Shown: positions 1 through 12,200 of the stretch, one piece after another
Numbering within the stretch: position 1 is the first letter of the stretch
Layout: every line of letters begins with the position of its first letter
Assembly (NCBI RefSeq): GCF_932526225.1
Contig: NC_064040.1
Span: 8,095,181-8,159,180 of the forward strand
Length of the DNA: 64,000 bases
DNA from: Nematostella vectensis
Lineage: Eukaryota; Cnidaria; Anthozoa; Actiniaria; Edwardsiidae
Direction of reading: 5' to 3'
Program-made: the position numbers and the translations under genes
The notes under the pieces: generated by a model
Told to the model about the DNA's origin: nothing
Database searches by the model: none
Seen by the model: the letters and a program-made list of their open reading frames with translations, nothing else

Positions 1-1481
1 CTCTGTTCAGCTCCACCTTTTTAAGCGGCCAATTCCCTGGTAACTATAATATTGGTCGCTAATACACTTTACTTTTTCCCTCTTTTAAACGGCCATAATT
101 TTCCACTACCAAATTTCCTTCCAAAATCCCTTTAGTCTTGAAAATAAGGTCTTGATAGCCACAGAACTTAAATGATTTTTTTTTCTTGTTAGAGAGCAGC
201 TGCATACAGATGTACCACTCATTCTTTTCTCTAAGGGTGATATTCAAGTTTTAAGGGCGCACTTCAACGCGTTTTATCCGAGCCGATATAAAAATGGTCC
301 GAGTTCTTAGACCTTAGTCAGAATAGAATTTCAGTTTTTACCGTTTTTGTATCGTCAGGGGTTCCAAAAAATTTCCGAGACTTGATTTGCCTCGAGATCC
401 CCAGACTGTCCTCTTGGTAACTTTCCCGTCTAGTAGTAGACCTATTGAGCCATAGATAGTGAGTAGCGAAAAAGCCGACGTTTCACAAAAACAAAAAACA
501 GTAAATTATTAAAATCGTCATTTATATAAAGGTAGTATTTGGATTTATGCATTTTTAGTGAGTCAAATAATCAACTCGGCGCTACGCGCATCGTTGACTA
601 TCTATTGACTAATAGAAAACTCGAACTTGTAGTCTAATTGTTAAATAGCAAAGCCTTTTTGTTTTTAGTTTGTGTTCGGTGGAGTTCAGACCCCCGGCAT
701 ATGTAGATCCCTCGTCACCATTCCAGCTCGGTCGGTTCCTGATCAGTGAGACTGGACTTCTCGCTTGGGAGAAAAGGTAACAAGATCATCTGGTTGTAAC
801 TTATTTGTGACTACTTACCCGCTTATGACATGACGGTAAAACCCTGAACATGCGCACTTCGAAGAAATGGAAAAAGAAGATACAATTTTTAACATTGGCC
901 ATCATTTTCCTGTATTCCGGACTGATTTTCCCTTTTCAAAACACCAATTTCCTAACAAGTGGCTGCCATGCACATACCCAGATTTTGGATTTTTATAATA
1001 ACTTTCTAACTTTCTCCTTGATCATCCTTGCGCCATGGATGAGCTCAGGAACGAAAAGCTCAAATTTAAGTGACACTTTAAAAAAAGTCGCATCAATTTA
1101 AAAAAAAAGTCGCATTTGATATTACTCACTAAGTACTTAGGAGAATTTTCCGCCTTATTTGATGTGAAATGAGCTTATTGGAAACGTCAAGCAATGTGTT
1201 TCCGTCATGTCCCAGCTTATAAGAGCTAGCTCACTATCTCTTTGTACCAAATGTGTTTCCGTTATGTCCCAGCTTATAAGAGCTAGCTCACTATCTCTTT
1301 GTACCAAATGTGTAAATACACGTCTATCCTTTGTCTTCTTCTTTTAACAAAGCTGATCATAAGCCGCCTAGGTTCCGGCTTTGGCACGTTTCATCTTTCT
1401 AATGTGTATAGTTAAAGATGAATAATTTATTGCTTGAATTGATTGATATCTAGTAACTAAGTGTTGTTCTGTTATTTAAAG
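1..1481. other. upstream stretch without a recognised exon
   Basis: No exon could be supported here. It is AT-rich and probably intron of the RALGAPA-like gene whose earlier exons lie left of the window. An open frame at 850-1101 has no family signature, no good splice context and a composition like its surroundings, so it is not called. Confidence 0.5.
1194..1311. repeat. 57-bp direct duplication
   Basis: Two near-identical copies begin ATGTGTTTCCGT at 1194 and 1251. They differ by about one base, and a short third start follows at 1308. Confidence 0.85.
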
Positions 1482-4400
1482 GCTGCGGGTTGATCTATTG
1501 AAGAAGAACGAGAAATTCCTTCGAGAACTCAAGAATCTGGACAACAGGAGATGGTATACATACTTTTCCGAAATTAAAACAATCGCTGCTGCTTATTTTG
1601 TTGTAATGAGAGGTATAAGATCGGCGGACCAGTGTTTTATCTCTTGTTTTGTTGCCCTTGTCGTTCGCGTTGTTATTGTCGTCGTAGTCGTGAGACTAAT
1701 AAAATCGCCGTGCTACACGTATCGGCGTAACAGTGTTAAATGTCTTGTTTTGTTGCCCTTGTTGTTAGCGTTGTAATTGTCGTCGTAGTCGTGAGACGCA
1801 TAAGATCGTCGTGCTACACGTAGCTACGGAAAATTTTTATGTCTTTAGTGTTGTTGTTTATGTCTTTTGTTTATGTCTTTATCGTTGTCCTCGTAGTCGC
1901 GAGACGCATAAGATCGCAGTGCTGTACGTGGCGGCGGGTCAGGAAGACAAGACGTCAATTATGTCGAACTCAGCGGGTAGTCAGGCGTACGAAGACTTTG
2001 TGGCCGCGCTTGGATGGGAAGTAAGTCCAACAATAACAAAGTTGTGGCTTACCAGGGCTGTTTAACTGGTTGTCTGTGTTTTGCAGGTTGACTTGTCTAC
2101 GCACACGGGGTTCCTGGGGGGTCTTGAGCGGAACCTGTCCACGGGAGAAACCGCACCTTACTACGCGACCTCCATGCATGAGGTCATGTTCCACGTGGCC
2201 ACGCGGATGCCTCTTGCGACAGACGGCACGGGTTTCAACAAGAAGGCAAGTAACGCGCGTGACACACGCGTGACACACTAGCGTATAAACTGTATCTTAA
2301 ATGTCCTCTCCTTTACTCTACGAATCTGAATGTTTTCCTAATTTTTCCTTTCAAAGCCTGAAAAGCAGCTAATCTAGTCAACCAAATCCGAAAACTGTAA
2401 TAGCTTGGGATGGTTGCCAGAAACTACAGTCAGTCATTGCCTCTTGACTCTTGTGCTCTTACATGTGCTTGTCTACTGCGACATTTTTTTATGGTCACAT
2501 AGTATGTTTAGAAGCTGGTCCCATTAAGGAAGGAGGTACTCGGTGTTATTATTGCGGAAAACCCTCTCAGTTCGGTGATCGGGCGCCATCTTGTATTTTA
2601 AGCCGCGTCCGTTTTTGCGTCCGAATCCAGGAACCACGCGAGTACCGCCTGCAAGAAGGCTAGGAAGGAGGGAGGGAGAAAGACCGCAAGGAAGGAGGAG
2701 GAACCATTGCCATTTTTCAGTGAATTACATACTTAGAAGACAGAACCCTTGCACTATAACCATCTACTGTTTGCAAAATATGATATTGCCATAGAAATCA
2801 CTTTTAGACATGAAAGGATTAATTGATAAATGGTCGTGATTTGCAGATGCGCCATCTCGGCAATGACGAAGTTCACATCGTGTGGTCGGAGCACAGTCGG
2901 GAGTATCGTTACGGGATCGTGAATACGGAGTTCGGTGACGTATTGCTGATAATCTATCCTCTCAAGAACCACATGTTTAGGATTCACATCATCAAGAAAC
3001 CGGAGGTGAACACATCAAGGATCTTAAGATCTTTAAAGCTTAAAACCTCAGGGTTAAAGCCCCGTGTAAATAGCGCTAACATCGGCCGGCGTTTCATCGC
3101 GCGATCGAGGCTTCGTCCCCTAGTAATGGTTGATTAACTGGTCTTCCCTTGTGTAGGTCCCTAGTTTCGGGCCCTTGTTCGATGGAGCAATTGTCAACAG
3201 ACGCGTTTTACCGTCCCTGGTGCGCGCTACGGCCATCAACGCCAGCATGGCGAAACGCTCCCTACTGCCACTCTACGAGAGATAGTATCCTTGCAGTAAT
3301 GGTATGAAATAAATTTGCGTGGGCAAAATTCTGGGGCGAACTTTTCGAGGGCAAACCCCCCCCCCCCCCCCCACCCCGTTTTTCTCTCCCTCTCTCTGTC
3401 CGCCAGTCTGTGTTTATCTGTCCGCCTGTCTATCCACCCGCCTTTTCTGTCCGGCGGCATCTTTGTCTGTGTGTGTCTGCCCGTTCATTCGTCCATCTGT
3501 CCGTCCATGTACCTGTCTGTATTTCTGCTTTCCATCTTTCCGTCTGTCTGTCCAACCGTGTTTGTGTCTGTCTGTCCGACCGTGCTTGTGTCTTTCTCTC
3601 TGTCCGACTGTATATGTGTCTGTCTATCCAACCTTGTTTGTGTCTGTCTGTCCAACCGTGCTTGTGTCTTTCTCTCTGTCCGACTGTATATGTGTCTGTC
3701 TATCTGTCTGTCCAACCGTGTTTGTGTCTGTTCAACCGTGCTTGTGTCTTTCTCTCTGTCCGACTGTATATGTGTCTGTCTATCTGTCTGTCCGACTGTG
3801 CATCCGTCTGTTGCCTTAACTCGCTGCCACCAGCTACGAGGAGCGTGACAAGTGCATCGAGCGCATTGTGCAGTACCATAAACAGCCCTCCACCTTCGAG
3901 GAGTTTGCTTCACGCGTCTTTAGCCCCGCCCCCAACACGCTGAGCAGGCCGTCGACGCCTTTAGGGACTGCGGCTGAAGCCATGACCATCATGCGAACAC
4001 AGACCTTGTCACAAGATGATTCATCTCTACGCATGCGCTCTAAGAGCACAGGAACCGGTCTGATAATGAGTCACGAGAATGACATTGGTGAGTAACGTGC
4101 ATGTTTCCATGGTAACAGCTTTGGTTTGGTAAAATTTTATGTTCATTTTTTTTTAAAGTCCCCCGGGAATAATTTTTTTACAGGGACTGTGCGGTCTAAT
4201 GGAAGTTTTGAAGGAAAACAATATATATCTCCTCTTCTTCTCCTAGGGACCCGGGGAGGTGGGAATCTTAATAAAGTAATAACCTTTCGGAGGGGGAGGG
4301 GAAGTCGGCAGCTGTGCTCATTCTAAGACTGGCACTATGGACGGCCGAGTAGGGAAGTCCCATTTCTGTATATCTGCTTGGCGTGTCCTTCTTGACGGCA

Positions 4401-4737
4401 CAGCTCTTATGGCGGAAAACCTTTTTAAAAACACTGCTTTTTCCCCACTCAAACACTATGTTTACTCATTATTGTAAGAGGACAGATCCTCGTTATTAGA
4501 CGCGAACAGTTCTGTACGGGGCGCAGTCTTGTGATGCCATTTGTGTCATCAGGTAACGAAGAGCTTGCCACGTCATTACCTGACGAACTTGACAAGGTTA
4601 GTAATCACTCGACCGATGGCGGCGCGACCCTACGACAAGATAAGAGGAGGCTCTCGCTGAGATGGCGTAACAAACCCTCGCCTACCCCCGAGGCGACCAC
4701 TACCGACGCAAACAACCCAGCAAGCGGCGAGGAATAG
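1482..4737 (+). CDS. RALGAPA1: Ral GTPase-activating protein subunit alpha-like, 3' part (RapGAP domain)
   Basis: Seven exons: 1482-1553, 1897-2020, 2087-2245, 2847-3005, 3157-3284, 3834-4087 and 4553-4737 (stop TAG). Phases agree throughout and give about 360 C-terminal residues. The order of motifs matches vertebrate [20 protein letters not shown], then [43 protein letters not shown], the [15 protein letters not shown] segment with the catalytic Asn-thumb motif [31 protein letters not shown] and ATAINAS. The family forms a heterodimer with RALGAPB, stimulates GTP hydrolysis by RalA/RalB and acts in the cytosol. The last about 130 residues after [15 protein letters not shown] are Ser/Thr-rich and poorly conserved, as in the family. 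The gene begins outside the window. RALGAPA2 or a single ancestral RALGAPA cannot be distinguished. Confidence 0.93.
1600..1945 (+). repeat. triplicated 3' splice site and exon start (RALGAPA-like exon 2)
   Basis: The acceptor of the exon at 1897 and its first about 40 bases (CGTAGTCGCGAGACGCATAA and onward to GTGCT.CACGT) are preceded by two degraded copies with the AG at 1686-1687 and 1787-1788. Spacing is 101 and 108 bp. Only the third copy opens a long frame that matches the family, so the other two are decoy acceptors inside the intron. A fainter fourth copy may start near 1605. Confidence 0.75.
2246..2247 (+). other. GC-AG intron donor
   Basis: After codons AAC AAG AAG the sequence is GCAAGT, a classic strong GC donor. 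Splicing here joins NKK to MRHLGNDEV in frame, as in the family. The nearest GT (2251) would add two residues. Confidence 0.7.
3358..3820 (+). repeat. poly-C tract and CTGTCTGTC-type degenerate array in an intron
   Basis: A poly-C run near 3355-3371 is followed by a pyrimidine-rich array built from TGTCTGTCC words. A longer unit (TGTCTTTCTCTCTGTCCGAC) recurs three times at 3588-3770. It lies between RALGAPA-like exons 5 and 6. The open frames across it are composition artefacts. Confidence 0.8.
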
Positions 4738-4918
4738 GCGACAAATAACCTACACAATCAACCCAGCAAGCGGCGAGGAATAGGCGACAAATAACCTACA
4801 CAATCAACCCGGCAAGCGGCGAGGAATAGGCGACAATCACCGACACAAACAACCCGTCAAGCGGCTAGGAATAGGCGACATTCACTGACACAACCACAAA
4901 CAACCCAGCAAGTAGCAG
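4708..4918 (+). repeat. 46-bp tandem repeat starting inside the last RALGAPA-like codons
   Basis: The unit AACCCAGCAAGCGGCGAGGA plus ATAGGCGACAAATAACC is present about 4.5 times. The first copy contains the last codons NPASGEE and the TAG stop, so the stop-codon region itself has been copied into the 3' UTR. Confidence 0.85.
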
Positions 4919-4929
4919 GAATTGATCCC

Positions 4930-5165
4930 CTGTTATATGCGAGACGCAACTCACTTGCATCCTAATGTTAGTATCCGCAGATACGTTTGCTTTGAGACGC
5001 AACCGTTTGCAACTGAAGCCCGAATCGTTTGTATAAGATGTGCAACTCATTTGCAGCCTAGGCGAAAATCCTATGTCACCTGTTTATGTCCGAGGCGCAA
5101 CTCGCTCACACCCCAGCTGCAATTTGTTTGCAACCCGGACGCAACTCGTTTGCACCTGGGGACTC
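4930..5165 (+). repeat. diffuse GCAACTCGTTTGCA-type repeat in the 3' flank
   Basis: Words of the form GACGCAACTCGTTTGCA recur at irregular 25-45 bp spacing with many substitutions. Confidence 0.5.
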
Positions 5166-5365
5166 GAGCTGGCTTGGGTGTTATCCATCTCTTGGTGATA
5201 AGATATCGCGTGTTTTTAGGTGATCTGGTTTTATAAAATCTTATACGAACACTAAATGAATTGATTTGTTTATATTTTATAAAAATAATTCAATTGTACA
5301 TAGGTAATGCCGTCAGGTGCGTGTAATAGGTAAAGAGCAGGTATATGAAAATTGAGCTATGAATC

Positions 5366-5371
5366 AATAAA
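5366..5371 (+). promoter_or_regulatory. candidate polyadenylation signal AATAAA
   Basis: AATAAA lies about 630 nt downstream of the RALGAPA-like stop on the same strand, with another AATAAA near 5391. Position and strand fit. There is no transcript support. Confidence 0.4.
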
Positions 5372-6270
5372 TATGTCGAGAAAAAGCATGAATAAAAGAA
5401 AGAACTTTCGCGAATAAGTGTAATAGCGACAGCATGACATGACTGATCGCGTTACTTATCTGCACACAACATCTGTCGCTTGGCTGATGATACATACGTT
5501 GTGTGACACAACTGTTACGTTACGGCAAATGCCTATTGAATAACGGAGTACCCATTTGTAGTAGAAAAAATTAATTACGTAACAGTACACATGTAGCGTG
5601 ACTCTGTACACAACTGTCATGCGCGTACACAGGGGGTGCGCGCACCCCCCCCCCCCCCCCCTTGACGGCCAAAAAGTGGGTTATCTCTTATAAAAGAATA
5701 TTATGCTTTTACCGTGATACCACGCGCCGGACCGTTGCGTGACAGCTCTGCGTCAAGAGTGCCCAATCAACACAACAAAATATTTCATACTGAAAGGCTC
5801 TTTCAGATAAGGCTGGGGGCAACCGGGGGGGGGGGGGGGGGGGGGTATAATCGTGGATTTCGTCCCCCATTCTTTCTTTTTTCTTTAATTTCAGCTCGAA
5901 GGCGGGTCAAGGTCCTAGACTTAAGCACGTTTTAGACCGGGGAGATTAGTCGTCAATTAGACCAGACCGTACTACTGTTTAATGCAATTAATTAGAGATT
6001 ATAAAAGAAACCACCGATGAGGTATTTATTGAGTCCGCACACTTTTAAAGTAAGAGAACTCCGAAAGCGTTTTCCGCTAGATTCCAAAAACTTGACTTTG
6101 TCTATAGAAACGTCGCGGCTTCAGAAAACAAACTATTCTGATCCATGTTTACCAACAATGAAATGATACGCATGATATCATGCTTGACTTAACACAAGAC
6201 AAAGGCACGCAAATTCTACGATCAGTGGAATTGAGTTAAAGCCGGCGATCGCACATCTAGAAGTTGTAAA
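5372..6270. other. intergenic stretch with poly-C and poly-G runs
   Basis: No exon seen. It holds a C17 run at 5645-5661 and a G21 run at 5825-5845. The block at 5629-5725 (CACAGGGGGTGCGCGCACCC, then GGCCAAAAAGTGGGTTATCT) is one copy of a dispersed family also seen near 35889 and 46773. The 5' UTR and promoter of the acyl-CoA synthetase gene should lie at the right end. Confidence 0.6.
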
Positions 6271-9200
6271 ATGCCTATGAGAAGTAAATGGCCGGCAGTA
6301 AGCATCCCTGAGGACGTCTCATGGGCGGAGTACATCATGAAGGGGTTTGGTGTTCACGGCGACAGGACAGCTATCGTAAGTACGACGGGTCCCATTTTTT
6401 GTAACACTAGGCATTGCTCGGTTCGCTATGTGTCTAGCTGGTGATGATTCTTGTATAACAGCAGCATGGAACTCAATTTTACGAGAAACCTTCAAAGTAA
6501 GACTGACCAAATCTAGAAAAATATATTCGAATAAAATACATAGATCAAAAGATCAGGCAACCGTTAAATCAAGGTACTTTGCATGCGTTTTATAGTGTAA
6601 TTTTCTCTGCCAGGACATCGAAACTTATCCTGAAATCGTTGTTATCGTAGGAGTTGTACTGTACGTTATAATATATATCCCGTTGATAAGGGTCATTAGT
6701 AGGACAAGAGGGAGATAGGACAAGAGCATTACGAATCTAGCGAGCTAGTTGATATATGTATCACACTGTACTCCATTCTATGGAATAAATTTGTTTCATT
6801 GTTTCCATGGAAATATTAGATAAATTGTCAAAGACAATTTATTTATAGAATTGCGCGCTTTAGGTGGCAAGCGCTAATTGCCTTGCGGGACGTACACAAG
6901 TATTATATTGATAAAAGTGGTAAAGTATCAACCTGTATGATAATCGGTCTGCTATTGATAAAAAACGTTTATAAGACAAATTGGTGATAATAATCGGTGC
7001 TAGTTGTGATGACCCAATTATAGGTAATTATGCTTACACCCGTTGCTTTGCCCGATTTACAATCACGGTACGCTTCACTTAGCTGTATACTTGAGTAACT
7101 ACAATACGTTTCTTCGATTCACACTTGTGTTTCGCATTTGAGAGTACGTAATTCGTGCGTTTACCCGGTTCACAAGTAGTGCTCCTTATTTTACTCTTCG
7201 CCCGGTCCACACATTCATGTGCTGTTGACTCTCGAAAACTCCCGATAGGACTGTAATTTTTATCTTCCTTCCGGTGGACCCTCAGTTGGTCATATACTTA
7301 AACTCAGTGGGGTTCACTGACTTCCGCACTTACTTTCGCGCGGAGAGTTAAAAGTTGACAAAATGACTTGCTTGCGCGCGAAGTCTTAAACCTGGTGTTA
7401 TCGTGTTCCTTTGTATTTACGAAATACTGATTACACCGGTATATGCATCACTTCCCCAGGTGGATCCACAGAGCGGCCAGTCATATACCTACCCTGAGCT
7501 GAAGGATTTAATCCACAAGATGGCTTCCGCACTTACACGCAAAGGCTTCAAACAAGGAGAAGTGCTTGCCATAATGTGTCCCAACATCCCGGAGTTCGCC
7601 ATCGCTTACTTTGCAGCCATCCTAATAGGGGGTATCGTCACATCGATGAATCCGCTGTACACAGGGCGCGAAGTCGCACACCAGTTAGTGCATTCGCAAG
7701 CTTCCTGGCTCCTCACAGTACCCCCCTGCATACCCCGTGCGATGGAGGGTGCGAAAGAAGCAGGCGTGGCAAATGTTTACGTAGTCGGTGAAGCAGAGGG
7801 GTGCGCCTCTTTGTCAGAGCTCCTAGAGGATGACGGGACATGTCTACCTACAGACCTGTCAATCAAACCACGAGAAGACATCGCCGCATTGCCATACTCA
7901 AGTGGCACCACAGGGTTACCAAAGGGAGTCCAGCTGACCCATTATAACCTGATCGCGGACTCGTGTATCGTGATGGGGGAGAGCTTCACGCATTACTCAC
8001 GTGACAGTCACGTGCTGGCGCTGCTTCCTTTCTACCATAGCTACGGCCTGATGGTCAACCTTGCCAATGTCCTTCTTGTGGGGGGTAGGGTGGTGTGCAT
8101 TCAACGGTTTGACCAGGAGGCTTTCCTCAAGACTATTCAGAATGAGAAGGTGCCTAGCTTAATACATTATAACCTGGATATAGCGATTGTTTTCCTGCAT
8201 ATAGCAAAATGTGGACTTTAAAAGCACACTAGCATACACACATTGGCACCAGTCGGGCCAAGACGGGACGCTAGCACAGTCTATTACCCGTGCAGTTCGG
8301 CAACCATGGACAGCTGTTTCGTCCTTATTAGGACTCGTCAAAATGGCACATAGCGATATTCAATATAACGATGATCTCGTGAGAAAAATCACGATTTTTG
8401 GTCCCAAGAGTAAGCATTTGACATTTTTTCGATATGATTATGCTATTGTTTTTGTCCCCTTGCCTTACCCTTATATCGAGGTTTAATTGTTAGTTTATAT
8501 TTTCTTCACATTAGTGATTAATCATTATCAGAACCATCACTTCTCCTTTTTATTCCACTTGTTTGTTTTCTTTTTCCCATATCTTTTTGCTTTTCTTTGT
8601 TTTTCCCTTTTTTTCATTTCCCTTTTCTCCGTTTTCTTCTGAGTCTCTTCTTCCTTGTCCTTCTTCCTTCTTTCCTTTTTTCTTCCTTTGCTATTCTTTT
8701 TTTCTACTTGTTCTTTGTCTGCTTCACCTTCTTCTTTTTCTTTTTCTCACACCTCTCCTATCTCTCATACCTATTATTGATATCATTAATTCCCTAGATT
8801 ACCCATGCTGCCTTGGTGCCCCCTATAATGATCTTCCTAGCTAAGCACGAGATGGTCGACCAATACGACCTCTCGAGCTTGATTGACATCACAGTAGGCG
8901 CCGCTGGCATGGGGGAGGAGCTCATGCAATCAGTTAAAGATAGACTCAGTAATCTCAAATATTTACGACAAGGTATGGAACTATTCCCTTCTGATTAGGT
9001 CGTCATCGATGCAGAGACAGTATAGTTTAAGCGGCAATGTCAGTAATTACTTCCGGTTGATTACGTAACAATTTCCGATTGTTTTTAACGGAAAACGCGA
9101 AAAATGTTTCAATTGTAAAATGAGTTTGTCTATAGGAAGATTCTTAGAGGAAGTGACTAATAATTTAGAGCGGATGGCCTGGATTCTAATAGATTCGTTG

Positions 9201-12200
9201 TCTATGTCGGTTGAGGTTTCCGTCGGCCCTCCGGAAGTAAACTATTGAGCGACTAGTGCCGCTTTAACAAGTGTAAAAATTTAATATAAATTGGTTGTTC
9301 TAGGTGCTCTACTCGAACATTTCTGTTGCTATTCAATGAATTCTAAAAACGCTACAACTTTGCTGTTTTGGCATCATCTCACAGGCCCGTAGCCAGGATT
9401 TATGAAGGGTTTTTTTTTACCCATAAAGCGGACCATTTTCTCTTAGGAAGTTCGTCCTACCTGGAACTACTACTTAGAGTCGACCTTTCAGTGTTAACTG
9501 AGGGGCGGATGCTACGGGCCTGTCTCATTCTTATTTGTTTTCTTTTCTTTTCTTAGGTTACGGTATGACTGAGCTAAGTCCAGTTTCACATGTTGTACCG
9601 CTGGACACTTACAACCCGAAGTCCGTGGGCGTGCTTCTTCCTAATTTGGAATGTAAGGTAGGGAACTGCTACTAAATATGTAAAATAAAAATGCAACAGG
9701 CACACTCCCCTGGGATTGCTTTTTTCGCGGACCAATGAAACCATGATGATGCCATGATGAAACCATGATGCACCAAGACTCATGTATCTTTGCTTGTCTG
9801 CAGATTATCGATTTGTCATCTGGAGAAGAAGTGGAGCAAGGCAAAGAGGGAGAAATTTGTATTAGAGGGCCCACTGTCATGAAAGGTATAACGCATATCA
9901 AACCATTCCTTGATCAGGGCCGAAGTAGGAATGAGGGTCATTTGGGGTCACATTTTTCTATTTTCACTCAGCCTTCCCTTTGCTTTTTATTTTGTTGTTT
10001 CTTTTTCCGTATCATCAATGTCCCTTCCCAGAGATTTTTGCTTTGCTCTCCTACCTCCCCTCCGTCATTCTACTGAACAAAATGATCTCCAATTCTGACT
10101 AAACAGGCCCGTACCCAGGGGGGTCTACAACGGCCAAAAGTCTACTTTTGGTTCTCAATAGACGTGCTATTTGTAGACAAAACACAAAATCATAAGCTAG
10201 ATCACTCTGGTATGTAACCAAATCCTACATAAACCTCCCGTGTACATACTGCAAAGGCATAAAAAATCCCTTTTTGTTCTTTCGGAGGTGGTTAAATTTT
10301 TATCAGAGAACTCCCTCCCTCCTCCCTCCCCCCCCCCCCCCCCCCCCCCCGGAAAAATTAGGTCCACTTTTTCGGATTTCGCACTTCCCCCCCAAGAAAA
10401 ATCCTGGGTACGGGCCTGCTAAATGTCATCATCAAGTTTTGCTATGTGGCGCACCATTTTATCCATGGCGTGCTATGTGTAACGTCGTGTATCACCCTGT
10501 GTAACGCAATGTGTCACACAATGAATCACACCATCTGTCGCGACATTTATCACGTCCTGTGTAACACCACACGTCACGTAACATGTCTTCAGGCTACCTG
10601 AAAAATCCCGAGGCGACTGCACGAACGCTTGACAGCGAGGGCTGGCTTCACACGGGAGATATCGGTCACTGCGACCAAGGGGACTTCTTTTACATCACAG
10701 ACAGGCTGAAAGAACTTATCAAGTACAAGGGTTTTCAAGTAAGTGCCCTTCACGACCGGTTCGGATACATCACAGATAGACTGATAGAACTTATCAAGTA
10801 CAAGGGATTTCAAGTAAGTGCCATTCACGACCAGTTTGGATACATCACAGACAGACTTCGCCCCATGTAAGGTAATCCAGAATCCGTAATCCAGGTTTTT
10901 AGGGCCCTTGGAATCCGGAATCCAGAGATTGGAATCCGGAATCCACAGTTTGGAATCCAGAATCCATACTTTTCATTCAAATTAATGACTTTAAAAAATC
11001 CCACAATGACCACACAAGCGAAGATGAAGATTGAGTAGCCGAGTAAAGTGCCACGATGTTCCTCAAGCCCTTGCCTTTATTTGCATTTCTAATGATGGGG
11101 TGTGTCTGGTTAGTGTTTAGCATAATTGATTGAAAAATCATTGTCGATCATTGTACAACTTTTTCCGGTCTAATTAGCTTCAATTGGCAGAATTCTTTTA
11201 TTCTTAAGAACACTAGTAAGAGTACAAAACAAGTTCTCCAGTTAAGACTCACAGTATTTTTCTTATTAGAGTTACAATTCATAAAATTGAGTAGGCAAGG
11301 ATATCCAGAGAAGCCATAAGCTTATAAAATAGGACTCCCTTCTAACATTATGCATTTTGCGGGAGATATACGCATTTTAGCCTGATCTCCCGTTCTTGTT
11401 AGAATGAGCGAATTTCATATTAATGTCGAAAATTTAGCCAATCGGGAATGGAAGCCATTCAACAACAAACAAATCAGGAGGCGAAGAAAGTCAAATTTGC
11501 GTTTAGCTTTGACGTAAGTACTGGCGTTTTGATTTAGTTTGCAATTTCATTGGCTAAAATTCAAAACACTATACCCTAAACCAATAGAAACGCTAACAGA
11601 ACGGAAGCCTGACTTACTTTTACTTTTTACACTCATCCGAAATCCGCTCTATGAGATAGAAGGCGTGTATTGCACAGAGTATAGCCATTCTCACGTGCAC
11701 ACGTCACCCAAAACTCGGTTTTGTTCGTCTTTGAATAGACCATTCCAGCTAAAACGCACGCGCGCGGCATGACGGTAGTTGTGGTAGATTCGTCGAGCAA
11801 ACTGTAAAAACGTGCGCGTTGCATTCTGGTTCTGGTAGCTGTGGTAGCGTCCTCGGCATTTCTGATTGAAAATATGCAGTTATAGCTGGAATCGCCTATT
11901 ACTAAATTGGAAATAATCCTTCAGTGCCTGTGAAACTTTTCGTCAAAAGAGCGAGTGAGTTTGCACTCAGACGTTAATCCATATCAATTGTTTTATTTCC
12001 GAGACCCGAGTTTGAGCAACCCTTTTATGATATCTTTCTGATTATCGATACATTAACGCGAACGCATGCATTACGAATGAAAGGATTTACAATGTGTCAA
12101 CTTGAATTCCTACCAAATATACCATGCAAGCGGCCCAAATATTGTGCGTCGCGTCACGGAAGCCATGAATCCGTTTTGCAAAGTTTTTTTTTCCTGGCGA

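Noticed and set aside
850-1101. 83-codon ORF starting MRTSKKWKK
   Set aside because: A hydrophobic, AT-driven composition and no homologous motif. It does not fit the RALGAPA-like gene.
3315-3943. three overlapping ORFs of 166-177 codons (Cys/Leu/Ser-rich)
   Set aside because: Produced by the CTGTCTGTC repeat in intron 5. The true exon starts at 3834 in one of the frames.
8563-8844. Phe/Leu/Ser-rich ORFs
   Set aside because: Read from a pyrimidine tract. The real exon begins at 8798.
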